The notes beneath the pieces are model-generated. The model saw nothing but the letters and a program-made list of their open reading frames with translations, made no database searches and had not been told where the DNA came from. The position numbers and the translations under genes are program-made. Below are positions 8,371-17,586 of a DNA stretch of 64,000 bases, piece after piece (position 1 is the first letter of the stretch; every line of letters begins with the position of its first letter). The stretch is from SHZL01 sp963784425 (lineage in GTDB: Bacteria; Pseudomonadota; Gammaproteobacteria; Xanthomonadales; SZUA-36): the NCBI GenBank assembly GCA_963784425.1, contig CAWARM010000019.1:1-64000 (forward strand). Direction: 5' to 3'.

Positions 8371-9345
8371 TCAGTTGGCGGCGTCTGCCCTGAGCCAGGT
8401 TAGCAAGCTCCAGGCCGGCGCCTCCGTCACAAACCAATTGGAATTGCTCGCATCGATGGTGCGGCGCTCCGCGGCAACGCAGATGGAAACCGCCAGCCGC
8501 GTGCACGCCAGGGGTAACAGCACCGCTCGCTCTGCTGCGGACAATGGACGCACAGATTCATAGCCGCCGATGACCTGCTGCGCTACCTCCATCGGATCCG
8601 ACACATCCATCATCTGGTAGGCAAGGCAGATGGCCAGTTCGCACACGGTGGGGTTGTAACAACTGTCACCAAAATCCAGCAGTCCGCTGACCCGCCCGTT
8701 CCCGATCCGAATGTTTTCCGGGTTGCCATCCCCGTGGATAAACTGCCAGGGAAGTGTGGCTAAGGCGGGAGAGATTTTTGCTGTGAACTGCTCAAATGCC
8801 CAGGCGAGTAATTCGCGGCGCCGGGGATCGTCGATCAAGGCCAATTTCCCCTGATGCTGGCCGGCATCGGCCAGATCCCAGCGATGCTTGCGATGGGCGG
8901 CGGGGTGGTCGAAATCGGCTACGGCTTTATCGAACCTGGCCAGCGATTTACCCAGTTCAATGCGCAAATTATCTGATATATCAGAAATTTCTGAGAGATT
9001 ATCACCTGGAACATAATGTAATACTCTCAATCGCTTATCACCATTTAAATGAATACCAATTCGTGTTTCTATTTTCCCGCCCAGATTTTTAATGACGTTG
9101 GGTAAATCCAGGCCCAGTTGCGCCTTTCCAGCATGTTCCAGGGCAGCGAATTCCATCTCAACTACGTCTGATGGCATGTCCGATCCGGCGATCTTGGCAA
9201 TCACGCACTGGCCATCATTTGCCGTCACCAGGTAATTGAGATTCTCTCCCGGAAGGCGGCTGAGCGTCCCCTCTATGCCGTACTGTTCGCGAATCTCCGT
9301 GCGTACGATTTCACGCATATCGTCCAGCGGAGTCTGTTCGTTCAT
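8371..9345 (-). CDS. APH-family aminoglycoside/homoserine-kinase-like phosphotransferase
   Basis: Cytoplasmic small-molecule kinase of the APH fold. The catalytic loop (FIHGDGNPENI, Brenner motif HxDxxxxN with Gly replaced order) and the metal-binding LLDFGDS are clear at about residues 215-240. N-terminal GENLNYLV and VIAKI match the nucleotide-binding lobe. 324 residues is normal. The closest named relatives by pattern are hydroxylysine-kinase-like and homoserine-kinase-II-like enzymes; the substrate is unknown and no pathway gene is adjacent. It is separated by 50 bp from the large Asp-box protein upstream on the same strand and may be cotranscribed with it. Confidence 0.75.
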   Translation of the reverse strand: MNEQTPLDDMREIVRTEIREQYGIEGTLSRLPGENLNYLVTANDGQCVIAKIAGSDMPSDVVEMEFAALEHAGKAQLGLDLPNVIKNLGGKIETRIGIHLNGDKRLRVLHYVPGDNLSEISDISDNLRIELGKSLARFDKAVADFDHPAAHRKHRWDLADAGQHQGKLALIDDPRRRELLAWAFEQFTAKISPALATLPWQFIHGDGNPENIRIGNGRVSGLLDFGDSCYNPTVCELAICLAYQMMDVSDPMEVAQQVIGGYESVRPLSAAERAVLLPLACTRLAVSICVAAERRTIDASNSNWFVTEAPAWSLLTWLRADAAN

Positions 9346-9395
9346 GGCGAGGGGCGACAGGTTTTCATCTGCTGGTGGACGGTATGCAAGCCGGT

Positions 9396-12300
9396 CTAGT
9401 CAGCTTGCAGACGTTTGAGTCTGTCGGTTTCACTTGCCAGCACCGCCCGCTGTGGTTCAGTGGGTGGCGCATCGACGTGTTCCAGATCAATAGCGAGAGC
9501 GGTCAGTGCCGTGGCTATGGATTTGGGCGTATCGACACCGGGCTCTGCATGGTGCTCTTCTTCTTTGGGCTCTTCCGTTTCCCCGGCAAGCGTTACCGTG
9601 CGCTGCAACACAGCCGCTAGTTCCTGCTGGAAGCTCAGCAGCTCGGCCAGTTCCACGTCAGTGGCAGTGACGCGCGGGTCCATAACCACGGTCAGTTCCT
9701 GCTCCGTCGATTTATTCCCGGCGTTCAGGCGCACCGTGTATTTACCGGGCAGAACAAAAGCGCCATCGGGCAGCATGGGGGTTTCGATTTCGGGCACGGC
9801 AGCGATTGAATACTCCGATTCCAAAGTCGGGGGCGGAGGATAGCGCAAGTTCCATACAAAGCGATGATGGCCCGGGGTAGCGGGCAATGGTTGGGGATCA
9901 CCCAGCCAGGTCTTGGCGAAATAAACCTTTGCATTGGCCTTAGGCGGCAGGCTATCACTGTCAAAACTGCGGATCACGCTGCCATCGCTTGCGAGGATAT
10001 CGAGGCGCACGGGGCCGCTAAAACCGTCCGGCAGGATGTAGTCCAGTACCGCGCCGGCCGGTGGATTCTCGCCGGTGGGTTCTTCGGGCGGCAACGGCGT
10101 GTCCTTGTTCTGGTTAAAGCGCAGGCGCACCGCCGGAGCAGGAGGCACCAATTCCGCTTTTGCTTTTGGGTTGGGGTTGGAACTGGCCATGGCCATGTGC
10201 CTCAAGGGCGCAACGTCTGTTAACACCCACAAGGCGCGCCCCTGGGTGGCAATTACGAGATCGCCGTTATGCACCAGCAGGTCGTTGACGCCCGTGGTGG
10301 GCAGATTGAGTTGCAGACTCTGCCAGTGCTCACCGTCATCAAACGACACATGCACTCCCCGGCTGGTGCCGGCATACAACAAGCCGGGATGTTGCGGGTC
10401 CTGGCGCACCACGTTCACATAGGCCCCGGCGGGCAGGCCATGACCAATTTCCCGCCAGCTCTTGCCGCTGTCGTGGGTGACGTAGGCACGCGGGTTGAAG
10501 TCATTCAGCCGGTGCCGGTCAACCGCGAGGTAGGCGGTATGCTTGTCCACCGCGGAGGCATCAATCAGGTTGACCCTGCTCCAGTCCTCCAGCCCGGCAG
10601 GGGTTACATTGTCCCAGTGGTCGCCACCATTGCCGGTCATGAACACCCGGCCATTATTGGTACCGGCCCAGACCAGTCCATCTTGCAGGGGTGAAGGGCT
10701 AATGCTGAACACCGCGCCGTAGCCACAGGCAGTGGCCCGATCGCGGGGCGAGTCCTTGCAGTCGGTTGCGGAGGCATCAGCACCGCTCAGGTCGGGGCTG
10801 ATGGTCTGCCAGCTCTGGCCACCGTCCGCTGATCGAAACACCATCTGTGCAGCGGTATACATGGCATGGGGCGGCACCGCGGAAATCGCCAGCGGCGTGA
10901 TCCAGTCATAACGGTATTTCGCCGTTACCGGGTCTGCTGCATAAGTGGAAACGGGCCACGGAGAAACATTCTGCACTTGTGCCGTGCGTGCGTTCCAGCG
11001 GGAAATGCGCCCGCCCAACCCGGCGCCATACACAATATTGGAGTCCTGTGGATCCGGCACATCGCCATCGCGCTCGTCGCCGCCCACCGGGTTCCAGTCA
11101 CGGAAACTGATGCGCCCGTAGTCACTGCGGCTGGCAATGGATACCGTGCCACTATCTTGCTGGCCGCTGTACACACGGTAGGGAAAGTTGTTATCCACGG
11201 CGAGGCGATAAAACTGCCCGGTCGGCTGGTTGTACCAACTGCTCCAGCTCTCACCACCATTGAATGTAACCACCGCACCCTGGTCGGCACCAACGATCAT
11301 ACGCAGTGGATCTTTCGGATCGATCCACAAAGCATGGTAATCATCGCCTCCGGGCGAACTGCGCACGATGGTGAATGAGGTACCAGCATCCGTGGAGCGC
11401 CGCAGCGGTTGCCCGCCTGCCCATACGGTTTCTGAATTGACCGGGTCGGCCGTCAGCCAGCCCATGTAACTTGAAGCCAGGCTTTTGTCGTTGTTGACCT
11501 CTTGCCAATGTGCGCCACCATCTTCGCTGCGGTACACCGCGCCACCCTCGCCGCTGGTCTGGATCGAAGCCCACACCCGTTGCGAACCATGTGCGGGTGC
11601 CACTGCCAGCTCAATGCGTCCAAGCGGTCCAGCAGGCAGGCCATCTCCGGCAACCTGCGCCCAACTGCGGCCGCCATCGCTGGAACGGTAAATGCCACTG
11701 TGATCGCCCAGCGTGGGTTGGAAATAATCCAGCCAGGGGTGGCGCTGCATTTGCCACAACGAGGCATACAACACATCGGGTTGTTGCGGGTCATAAGCGA
11801 TATCGGCAGCACCTGAGGTATCGTCCACGAACAGCACCTTTATCCAGCTCTTGCCCCCATCCTCGGTGCGAAACAGTCCGCGCTCCGCGCTGGCACCGAA
11901 CACGGGGCCCAGGGCCGCAACCACCGCGGTATCTGCATCGCGCGGATCCACCCATAAAGCACCGATATGACGGGTGCCCTCCAGGCCGACGTGTTGCCAG
12001 GTCTGGCCAGCGTCGACCGATCGATAGACTCCATCGCCGTCAACCACGTCCCAGCGTTGCTGGATCTGGCCGGTGCCAATCCAGATGACATCAGGATTGC
12101 CGGGCGCGAGGGTCAGTGCGCCTATAGATGCACTGCCGCCGTGTTCAAACAAAGGCTGCCAGGTAGAGCCGGCATTGTCGGTGCGCCACACGCCGCCATC
12201 GGCAGAGCCAAAATAAAATGTCTCCCGCCGCTCAGGATGCCCGGCCACTGCTGTCGCCCAGCCACCGCGGAATGGTCCAAGCAAGCGCCAGGATAGATCG

Positions 12301-12398
12301 GCATAAGCCGACTGCGGCACCGCGGCCTCGACGTCGGTGGCGAACAGCGAAATCAGCACGGGCAGCAGTAAGACGGAATGGCTAAAACGTATTTTCAT
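9396..12398 (-). CDS. Large exported Asp-box (BNR/VPS10-like) beta-propeller protein
   Basis: 1000 residues from the ATG at 12398, chosen because it opens directly with a signal peptide (MKIRFSHSVLLLPVLISLF) while the longer frame runs into a perfect inverted repeat. At least eight Asp-box motifs (SxDxGxxW type: RTDNAGSTW, RSVDAGQTW, RTEDGGKSW, RSSDGGRSW, RSEDGGAHW, RSADGGQSW, THDSGKSW, SFDDGEHW) indicate one or two sortilin/VPS10-like propellers over residues 40-700. The C-terminal 250 residues include a FlgD/immunoglobulin-like stretch and a helical tail. Such proteins are often annotated as glycosyl hydrolases, but Asp-boxes alone do not show catalysis. Periplasmic or surface location is inferred. 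Confidence 0.8.
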   Translation of the reverse strand: MKIRFSHSVLLLPVLISLFATDVEAAVPQSAYADLSWRLLGPFRGGWATAVAGHPERRETFYFGSADGGVWRTDNAGSTWQPLFEHGGSASIGALTLAPGNPDVIWIGTGQIQQRWDVVDGDGVYRSVDAGQTWQHVGLEGTRHIGALWVDPRDADTAVVAALGPVFGASAERGLFRTEDGGKSWIKVLFVDDTSGAADIAYDPQQPDVLYASLWQMQRHPWLDYFQPTLGDHSGIYRSSDGGRSWAQVAGDGLPAGPLGRIELAVAPAHGSQRVWASIQTSGEGGAVYRSEDGGAHWQEVNNDKSLASSYMGWLTADPVNSETVWAGGQPLRRSTDAGTSFTIVRSSPGGDDYHALWIDPKDPLRMIVGADQGAVVTFNGGESWSSWYNQPTGQFYRLAVDNNFPYRVYSGQQDSGTVSIASRSDYGRISFRDWNPVGGDERDGDVPDPQDSNIVYGAGLGGRISRWNARTAQVQNVSPWPVSTYAADPVTAKYRYDWITPLAISAVPPHAMYTAAQMVFRSADGGQSWQTISPDLSGADASATDCKDSPRDRATACGYGAVFSISPSPLQDGLVWAGTNNGRVFMTGNGGDHWDNVTPAGLEDWSRVNLIDASAVDKHTAYLAVDRHRLNDFNPRAYVTHDSGKSWREIGHGLPAGAYVNVVRQDPQHPGLLYAGTSRGVHVSFDDGEHWQSLQLNLPTTGVNDLLVHNGDLVIATQGRALWVLTDVAPLRHMAMASSNPNPKAKAELVPPAPAVRLRFNQNKDTPLPPEEPTGENPPAGAVLDYILPDGFSGPVRLDILASDGSVIRSFDSDSLPPKANAKVYFAKTWLGDPQPLPATPGHHRFVWNLRYPPPPTLESEYSIAAVPEIETPMLPDGAFVLPGKYTVRLNAGNKSTEQELTVVMDPRVTATDVELAELLSFQQELAAVLQRTVTLAGETEEPKEEEHHAEPGVDTPKSIATALTALAIDLEHVDAPPTEPQRAVLASETDRLKRLQAD

Positions 12399-12419
12399 GG
12401 TAGTCACATTGGCAATGAT

Positions 12420-12502
12420 GGGGTCAGAGTAAAGTGCCAGAGTAACCGAGTTAGTGGCTGTGGTGAACACGTTAGTTTACTCTGGCACTTTACTCTGACC
12501 CC
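12420..12502. repeat. Perfect 26-bp inverted repeat with 31-nt spacer
   Basis: Left arm 12420-12445 begins GGGGTCAGAGTAAAGTGCCA; the right arm 12477-12502 is its exact reverse complement. It lies between two divergent genes, 11 bp before the uup start codon and 21 bp before the start of the Asp-box gene. GGGGTCAGAGTAAA-type palindromes are common REP-like elements in Gammaproteobacteria associated with RAYT/Y1 transposases. It could also fold in the uup leader RNA. Confidence 0.85.
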
Positions 12503-12513
12503 TTGATTGCGCA

Positions 12514-14409
12514 ATGCCCCTGTTACGCCTCGACAAAGCCGCCCTGCACTACGGTACCCTGGTCCTGCTGGATGAAGTTGACCTCAGCATTTCCAGGGGC
12601 AAGAAAATTGGTTTGTTGGGTCGCAACGGCGCCGGCAAAACGACCTTGCTGCAGGTGCTGGCCGGTGAGATTGCGCTGGATGCGGGCGAGCGCTGGCTGC
12701 GGCCGGGCACGCGCATTGCCTGGCTGCAGCAGACCCTGCCCGAAGCGGACGACCAGACCGTCTGGGACGTGGTTGCCTCCGGGCTGGCAGAAACCGGGCG
12801 GCTGCTGGCGCAATATCATCACTTGCTGCTGGACTTTGAGCACTCCGATATGGATGCCCTCGCACGGGTGCAGCATCAGCTCGAAGCCAACAATGGCTGG
12901 GCATTGCAGCAACGCGTGGAGACTATCATCAGCCAATTGCAACTACCCGGTGATGCGCGCATGGCCGAGTTGTCCGGAGGGTGGCGGCGCCGGGTTGCAC
13001 TGGGCCAGGCGCTGGTCAGCGAACCGGACATCCTGTTGCTGGATGAGCCTACCAACCACCTTGATATCCCGGCCATTTGCTGGCTGGAAGAACAATTACG
13101 CAATTTCCAGGGGGCGCTGATCCTCATTACCCACGACCGGCGCTTTTTGCAAAACGTTGCCAACTGGATGGCAGAACTGGACCGCGGGCACCTGACGCTC
13201 TGGCAGGGTAACTACGAGGGCTTTCTGCGTCACTGCGAGCAGCAATCGCTGGCTGAAGAGCGGGCTAACGAGCTGTTCGACAAAAAACTCGCCCAGGAAG
13301 AAGTGTGGATTCGCCAGGGCATCAAGGCGCGGCGCACGCGCAATGAAGGCCGGGTGCGCGCATTGGAATCCATGCGCGATGAGCGCAAGCAGCGGCGGGA
13401 GCGCAGCGGTTCGGCCGACTTCGTGCTCGAGGACGCCAGCCGTTCCGGCAAGATCGTCGCCGAGCTTAAACACGTGAGCAAAAGTTTCGCAGGCAGGCCC
13501 GTTATCGACAACTTCTCCACCCTCATCCGGCGCGGAGACCGCATAGGCATCGTGGGCGCCAATGGCGCGGGCAAGACCACGCTGGTAAAAATCATGCTCG
13601 GGGAGATGAGCCCCGACTCGGGCGAAGTGCTGTTGGGCAGCAAGCTGGAGATTGCCTACTCTGACCAATTGCGCGGCCATCTCGATCCGGAAAAGAACCT
13701 CATAGACAATGTGTGTGGCGGCCAGGACTTTATTGACATCGGCGGGAAGCGGCGGCATGCCATATCCTACCTTGGCGATTTCCTGTTTGGCCCCGACCGG
13801 GTGCGCATACCGGTCAAGGCCTTGTCCGGCGGTGAACAGAATCGTGCCGTTTTAGCCAAGCTGTTCAGCAAACCCGCCAACCTGTTGGTGCTGGACGAAC
13901 CCACCAACGACCTCGATATCGAGACCCTGGAATTGCTGGAGGAAATCCTGCTGGGTTTTGATGGCACGGTATTGCTGGTCAGCCACGATCGGGATTTCAT
14001 GGACCACGTGGTGACCAACCTGATGGTGCTCGATGGTGCAGGTGGTATCAGCGAGCACGTGGGAGGTTACAGCGATTGGGAAGCCCGTGGCGGCAGCCTG
14101 ACCGAAGCAGCGCCAGTCCCTGTAGACAAGCCAGCCAAACCGGCGACGCCTGTCACGGCAAGTGGCGTCGATCGAGCGGTCGTAAAAAAGCGCAAACTTT
14201 CCTACAAAGAGCAACGCGAACTCGACAGTTTGCCACTGCAGATTGAAAAGCTGGAGCAGCAGGTAGCGAGACTCACTGCCACCATGTCCGGGCCCAATTT
14301 CTATCAGTCCGGTTTTGCAGACATACAAGGCATCACGCAGGAACTTGCGGAAGTTCAGCTGCAGCTTGAGGCGGCCTTCCAGCGCTGGGGCGAATTGGAA
14401 AACCCCTAG
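12514..14409 (+). CDS. uup: ABC-F ATPase Uup
   Basis: Soluble tandem ABC-F ATPase without membrane domains; family members act on ribosomes or branched DNA, and Uup is linked to transposon excision and stalled-ribosome rescue. Walker A motifs GRNGAGKTT (from residue 36) and GANGAGKTT (near 348), signatures LSGGW and LSGGEQNRA, and Walker B LLLDEPTNHLD and LVLDEPTNDLD are all present. The linker holds the charged ABC-F helices, and the C-terminal 90 residues (KRKLSYKEQREL onward) form the Uup-specific coiled coil. 631 residues is typical. The leader carries the 26-bp inverted repeat. Confidence 0.93.
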   Translation: MPLLRLDKAALHYGTLVLLDEVDLSISRGKKIGLLGRNGAGKTTLLQVLAGEIALDAGERWLRPGTRIAWLQQTLPEADDQTVWDVVASGLAETGRLLAQYHHLLLDFEHSDMDALARVQHQLEANNGWALQQRVETIISQLQLPGDARMAELSGGWRRRVALGQALVSEPDILLLDEPTNHLDIPAICWLEEQLRNFQGALILITHDRRFLQNVANWMAELDRGHLTLWQGNYEGFLRHCEQQSLAEERANELFDKKLAQEEVWIRQGIKARRTRNEGRVRALESMRDERKQRRERSGSADFVLEDASRSGKIVAELKHVSKSFAGRPVIDNFSTLIRRGDRIGIVGANGAGKTTLVKIMLGEMSPDSGEVLLGSKLEIAYSDQLRGHLDPEKNLIDNVCGGQDFIDIGGKRRHAISYLGDFLFGPDRVRIPVKALSGGEQNRAVLAKLFSKPANLLVLDEPTNDLDIETLELLEEILLGFDGTVLLVSHDRDFMDHVVTNLMVLDGAGGISEHVGGYSDWEARGGSLTEAAPVPVDKPAKPATPVTASGVDRAVVKKRKLSYKEQRELDSLPLQIEKLEQQVARLTATMSGPNFYQSGFADIQGITQELAEVQLQLEAAFQRWGELENP

Positions 14410-14443
14410 TGTCCTGTCCCACATGCTCAATTTCACAAGATTT

Positions 14444-14463
14444 CGACGCTTTTAGGCGTCTTT
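14444..14463 (+). terminator. Weak hairpin after uup
   Basis: GACGC (14445-14449) pairs with GCGTC (14456-14460) around a 6-nt loop and is followed by only three T. Placed 35 bp after the uup stop and before the next gene; a weak terminator at best. Confidence 0.25.
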
Positions 14464-14514
14464 CGCTGTAACATTCTCCACTAATTTCCAGGAATGAAGC
14501 CCAGAACCTGATCC

Positions 14515-17379
14515 ATGTCCATGTTCGAAACATTTACTGTGCCCAAATGGCAACACAAGAGTCCCGACGTGCGGAGAGAAGCAGTCGAACAACTCGATGC
14601 CCAGGACGTTCTGCTGGAGTTGATCAATACCGACCCGGACGCAAGCGTGCAGGCCGCAGCGCTTGCCCGCATCACCGACCCTGGTGCCCTGGATACCCTC
14701 CTTGGCAGCTTGTCCGGTGACTTGCAACAACAAGCCAGGACGCAACGTCTGAGGCAATTGCTGCCGGCTGAAGACAGCCTTGCTGCGATCAGGGACGACG
14801 CCCTGCTGGTGCGCATCGCCACTCTGACCGATGACACGACGCTGGCAGCCCGGGCCATCGGCTGCGTGACCAGCGAAGACCTGCGTATGGACATCGCATG
14901 TCATCACCCTGTGGCCAGGGTACGGTTGCACGCAGCGCAGGGCATAAAGAACCTTGAACGTTTGAACGAGCTCATGGTGTTGGCCCGTGGCCATGACAAA
15001 GCCGTGTACCGTCACTGCCAGGCTATCCTGGAAGAGCACGAAGCTGCACATAAGGCCGCGCAAGAACAGCTGGAGAAAGTTACCCAACTGGTCGAAAGAG
15101 CTGCAAAACTGGCCGACTCGATCTCTTCGCTGGATGCCGCAAGCAACCACAAGATGCTTTCGTACCAGTGGCAGACCGTGGCAGCGTTAGCAAGCCCGCA
15201 ACAAAGTGAACAATTCCACAACGATATGGCGCGCTGCGAAAACCAACTCGCACAGTTGGCAAAAGAATCAGCCCAGGCCCTGGCTGCCCGGAACGAAGCC
15301 ATCGCCCGTGCAGCTACAGCCCGGATGACGCAGCAAGCCATCTTCGATGAACTCGAACAGATGGGGCAATGCGTGGCAGCGCCAGGGGACTCGGCAAGCA
15401 TCCAGGCGTTCGATGCACGGCTGGATGACATCGAGGCCCGCTGGCAGGCTGAACAGGCAACGGTCAAAGCCTCGTCAGAACATGCTGGTGTCTTTGTGTT
15501 TCGCCTTGAGCTACTGCGATCCATGCTCGGCACTGCAAGAAAACTCATCACCAAAAAGACCGCTATAGACAAGAGCATTGCCGAAGCGGAATCCATAGAC
15601 ACCGCCGACTACACTGCATTGCAACGCCAACTGGAGCGCTCTTCGAAATTGCTTGGCAGCCTGCACTGGCCAGAGGCATTTAACCCGGCGCCCACAGCCA
15701 TCACGCAGTTGCATGACGTGGTTGCACGATTGCAGGCCCAGCTCGAAACACTGGCGAAAGACCAGGAGAAATACGCCGGCAAGATACAGGCCTTGCTGGA
15801 AACGGTGCGCACGAAACTCGAGCAGGACCGGACCCACGAAGCCGACAAGGCGCTGGCCAAGACCCGCAAGGTACTCAAATCCATCACGCCAAAACAGCGC
15901 CAGGCCATTGAGCGAAAGCTGGGCCCGCTGGCTGCACAAATGCACGAAGTACATGAATGGCAGGAATTTGCCATTGAGCCCAAGAAGGTTGAGCTCTGCG
16001 CCAAAATGAAAGCCCTGATTGGCAACAGCGGAGACGTGGAAATGCTGGCGCTGAACATTCAGTCCCTGCAGGACGAATGGAAACAGATCGGTGCCCTGCC
16101 CAATGCACGCGAACAAACTCTCTGGCGAGAATTCAAAGCAGCCGCTGACCAGGCCTGGAAGCCTTGCAAAGAAGCGTTTGAGCTGCAGGCCAGGATACAG
16201 AAAGAAAACGGCCAGCAACGCAAGCTGGTGATAGCCCAGCTAAGAGAGTACGACGAGAAAATGGCCTGGCCGCCTTCCAGCGAGGAACCCGCAAGCCAGG
16301 GTGCTGCTGAAACCACTGCCCACCCCGACTGGCGCATGGTGCAAAAAACGCTGGACACCGCGCGTGAAGCATTCCAGCGCTGCAAGCCGGTCACGCCAAA
16401 GGATGAACGCAGCACCCAGAAAGCATTCCGGGCAATTTGCGACCGGATCTATGGCCACATCAAGGACGAGTACGCGCGCAACATTACCCGCAAGGAAGAC
16501 CTGGTGAAACGCGCACGCGAGCTTGCGACAGTTGACGATTTGCCGCGGGCCATCGACACCTGCAAGAAACTGCAGCAGGCCTGGAAGCCCATTGGCCTGA
16601 CGCCTGTGGGCGTCGATCGCAAATTGTGGCTGGCGTTTCGCGAGGCCTGTGACGCCGTATTTGCACGCATGGACGAACAGCGCACACAGAGCAAGAATGA
16701 ATTCACTGCACTGTTGAAAGAAGCCGAAGCTCTGCGTGATCAGGCGCGGGCGCACCTGGCGACGAAAGACGATGAACTTCGCCTGAAGTTGCCCCAGGCC
16801 CTGGCTGAACTGAAGCAACAACTGCTGGCCATCAACCTGCCTTCCGGAGTGCAACAGCGGCTAAGCAAAGAGTTCGCTGAGATGGAGAAACAGGCCCGCG
16901 AGTCTGTTACCAGGGCGCGTGAACATCGCCAGCAAGCTGGCTGGATCGCCCTGCTGGACAAGATCAGGGCCTGTGCCGCCCCATCGACCGCCTCATCAAC
17001 AACCATGGCGCCGGCCGAACCGGCGAATGACGCTGTTCCCGGCGCGCTTAGGGAGCCGGCACAGGAACTGCCCAAAGGCATCAATGCCAGCTTGCTTGAG
17101 GCCTTCAGGCAGCAGGGTCCGGCGGATGGAATCGAAGAGAAGTTGCGCGAGGCCTGTATTGCACTGGAAGTCCTGGCCGGGATCGAATCGCCGCCGGAAG
17201 ACAAGAAGGCGCGCATGAACTACCAGATGCAAAGGCTGGTTAAAGGCATGGGCAGCAAGGGTGTCCAGGCTGAACCGGATCTGCTGGGCAGCATCAACGA
17301 TTTCATCGCCTTGCGCCCGTCAGGCAACTGGGCAGAGCGGTTTTGTTCTACCGTCAGGAAAATCAAGGGTATCCGCTAG
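14515..17379 (+). CDS. DUF349 repeat protein
   Basis: 954 residues, almost entirely helical. The N-terminal ~160 residues look like HEAT-type repeats. From about residue 170 long charged coiled coils follow, with several DUF349-like units recognisable by W-K-x-I/P and F-x-x-x-C-D patterns (QDEWKQIGALP, LWREFKAAADQAW, QQAWKPIGLTPVG, LWLAFREACDAVF). No signal peptide or membrane segment. Function is unknown for the family in Proteobacteria. An alternative ATG at 14521 would shorten it by two residues. Confidence 0.82.
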   Translation: MSMFETFTVPKWQHKSPDVRREAVEQLDAQDVLLELINTDPDASVQAAALARITDPGALDTLLGSLSGDLQQQARTQRLRQLLPAEDSLAAIRDDALLVRIATLTDDTTLAARAIGCVTSEDLRMDIACHHPVARVRLHAAQGIKNLERLNELMVLARGHDKAVYRHCQAILEEHEAAHKAAQEQLEKVTQLVERAAKLADSISSLDAASNHKMLSYQWQTVAALASPQQSEQFHNDMARCENQLAQLAKESAQALAARNEAIARAATARMTQQAIFDELEQMGQCVAAPGDSASIQAFDARLDDIEARWQAEQATVKASSEHAGVFVFRLELLRSMLGTARKLITKKTAIDKSIAEAESIDTADYTALQRQLERSSKLLGSLHWPEAFNPAPTAITQLHDVVARLQAQLETLAKDQEKYAGKIQALLETVRTKLEQDRTHEADKALAKTRKVLKSITPKQRQAIERKLGPLAAQMHEVHEWQEFAIEPKKVELCAKMKALIGNSGDVEMLALNIQSLQDEWKQIGALPNAREQTLWREFKAAADQAWKPCKEAFELQARIQKENGQQRKLVIAQLREYDEKMAWPPSSEEPASQGAAETTAHPDWRMVQKTLDTAREAFQRCKPVTPKDERSTQKAFRAICDRIYGHIKDEYARNITRKEDLVKRARELATVDDLPRAIDTCKKLQQAWKPIGLTPVGVDRKLWLAFREACDAVFARMDEQRTQSKNEFTALLKEAEALRDQARAHLATKDDELRLKLPQALAELKQQLLAINLPSGVQQRLSKEFAEMEKQARESVTRAREHRQQAGWIALLDKIRACAAPSTASSTTMAPAEPANDAVPGALREPAQELPKGINASLLEAFRQQGPADGIEEKLREACIALEVLAGIESPPEDKKARMNYQMQRLVKGMGSKGVQAEPDLLGSINDFIALRPSGNWAERFCSTVRKIKGIR

Positions 17380-17586
17380 GCCTGGGCCATGCACCGGTGC
17401 CGCGAAGGCCACGACTGCAGGGCACGGGTTGTTCCCGACAACCCGTCTGCATTTCCTCCATCCGTGGAGGTCGATGCAGGAGGTACGAGCCCAGGGATGG
17501 GCGAAGGTAGGACAATGCAGGAGCAATTGTCGAGGGCAACGCAGGAGCAGAAGCTTTGCCGAGTTCAATCCACAAGAGAAAAAACT

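Noticed and set aside
14461..14480. Third copy of the CTGTAAC palindromic element
   Set aside because: Only CTGTAAC is shared; no inverted partner within 200 bp.
17389..17586. N-terminal extension of the PQQ dehydrogenase frame
   Set aside because: The signal peptide begins at the ATG at 17587; nothing coding-like before it.
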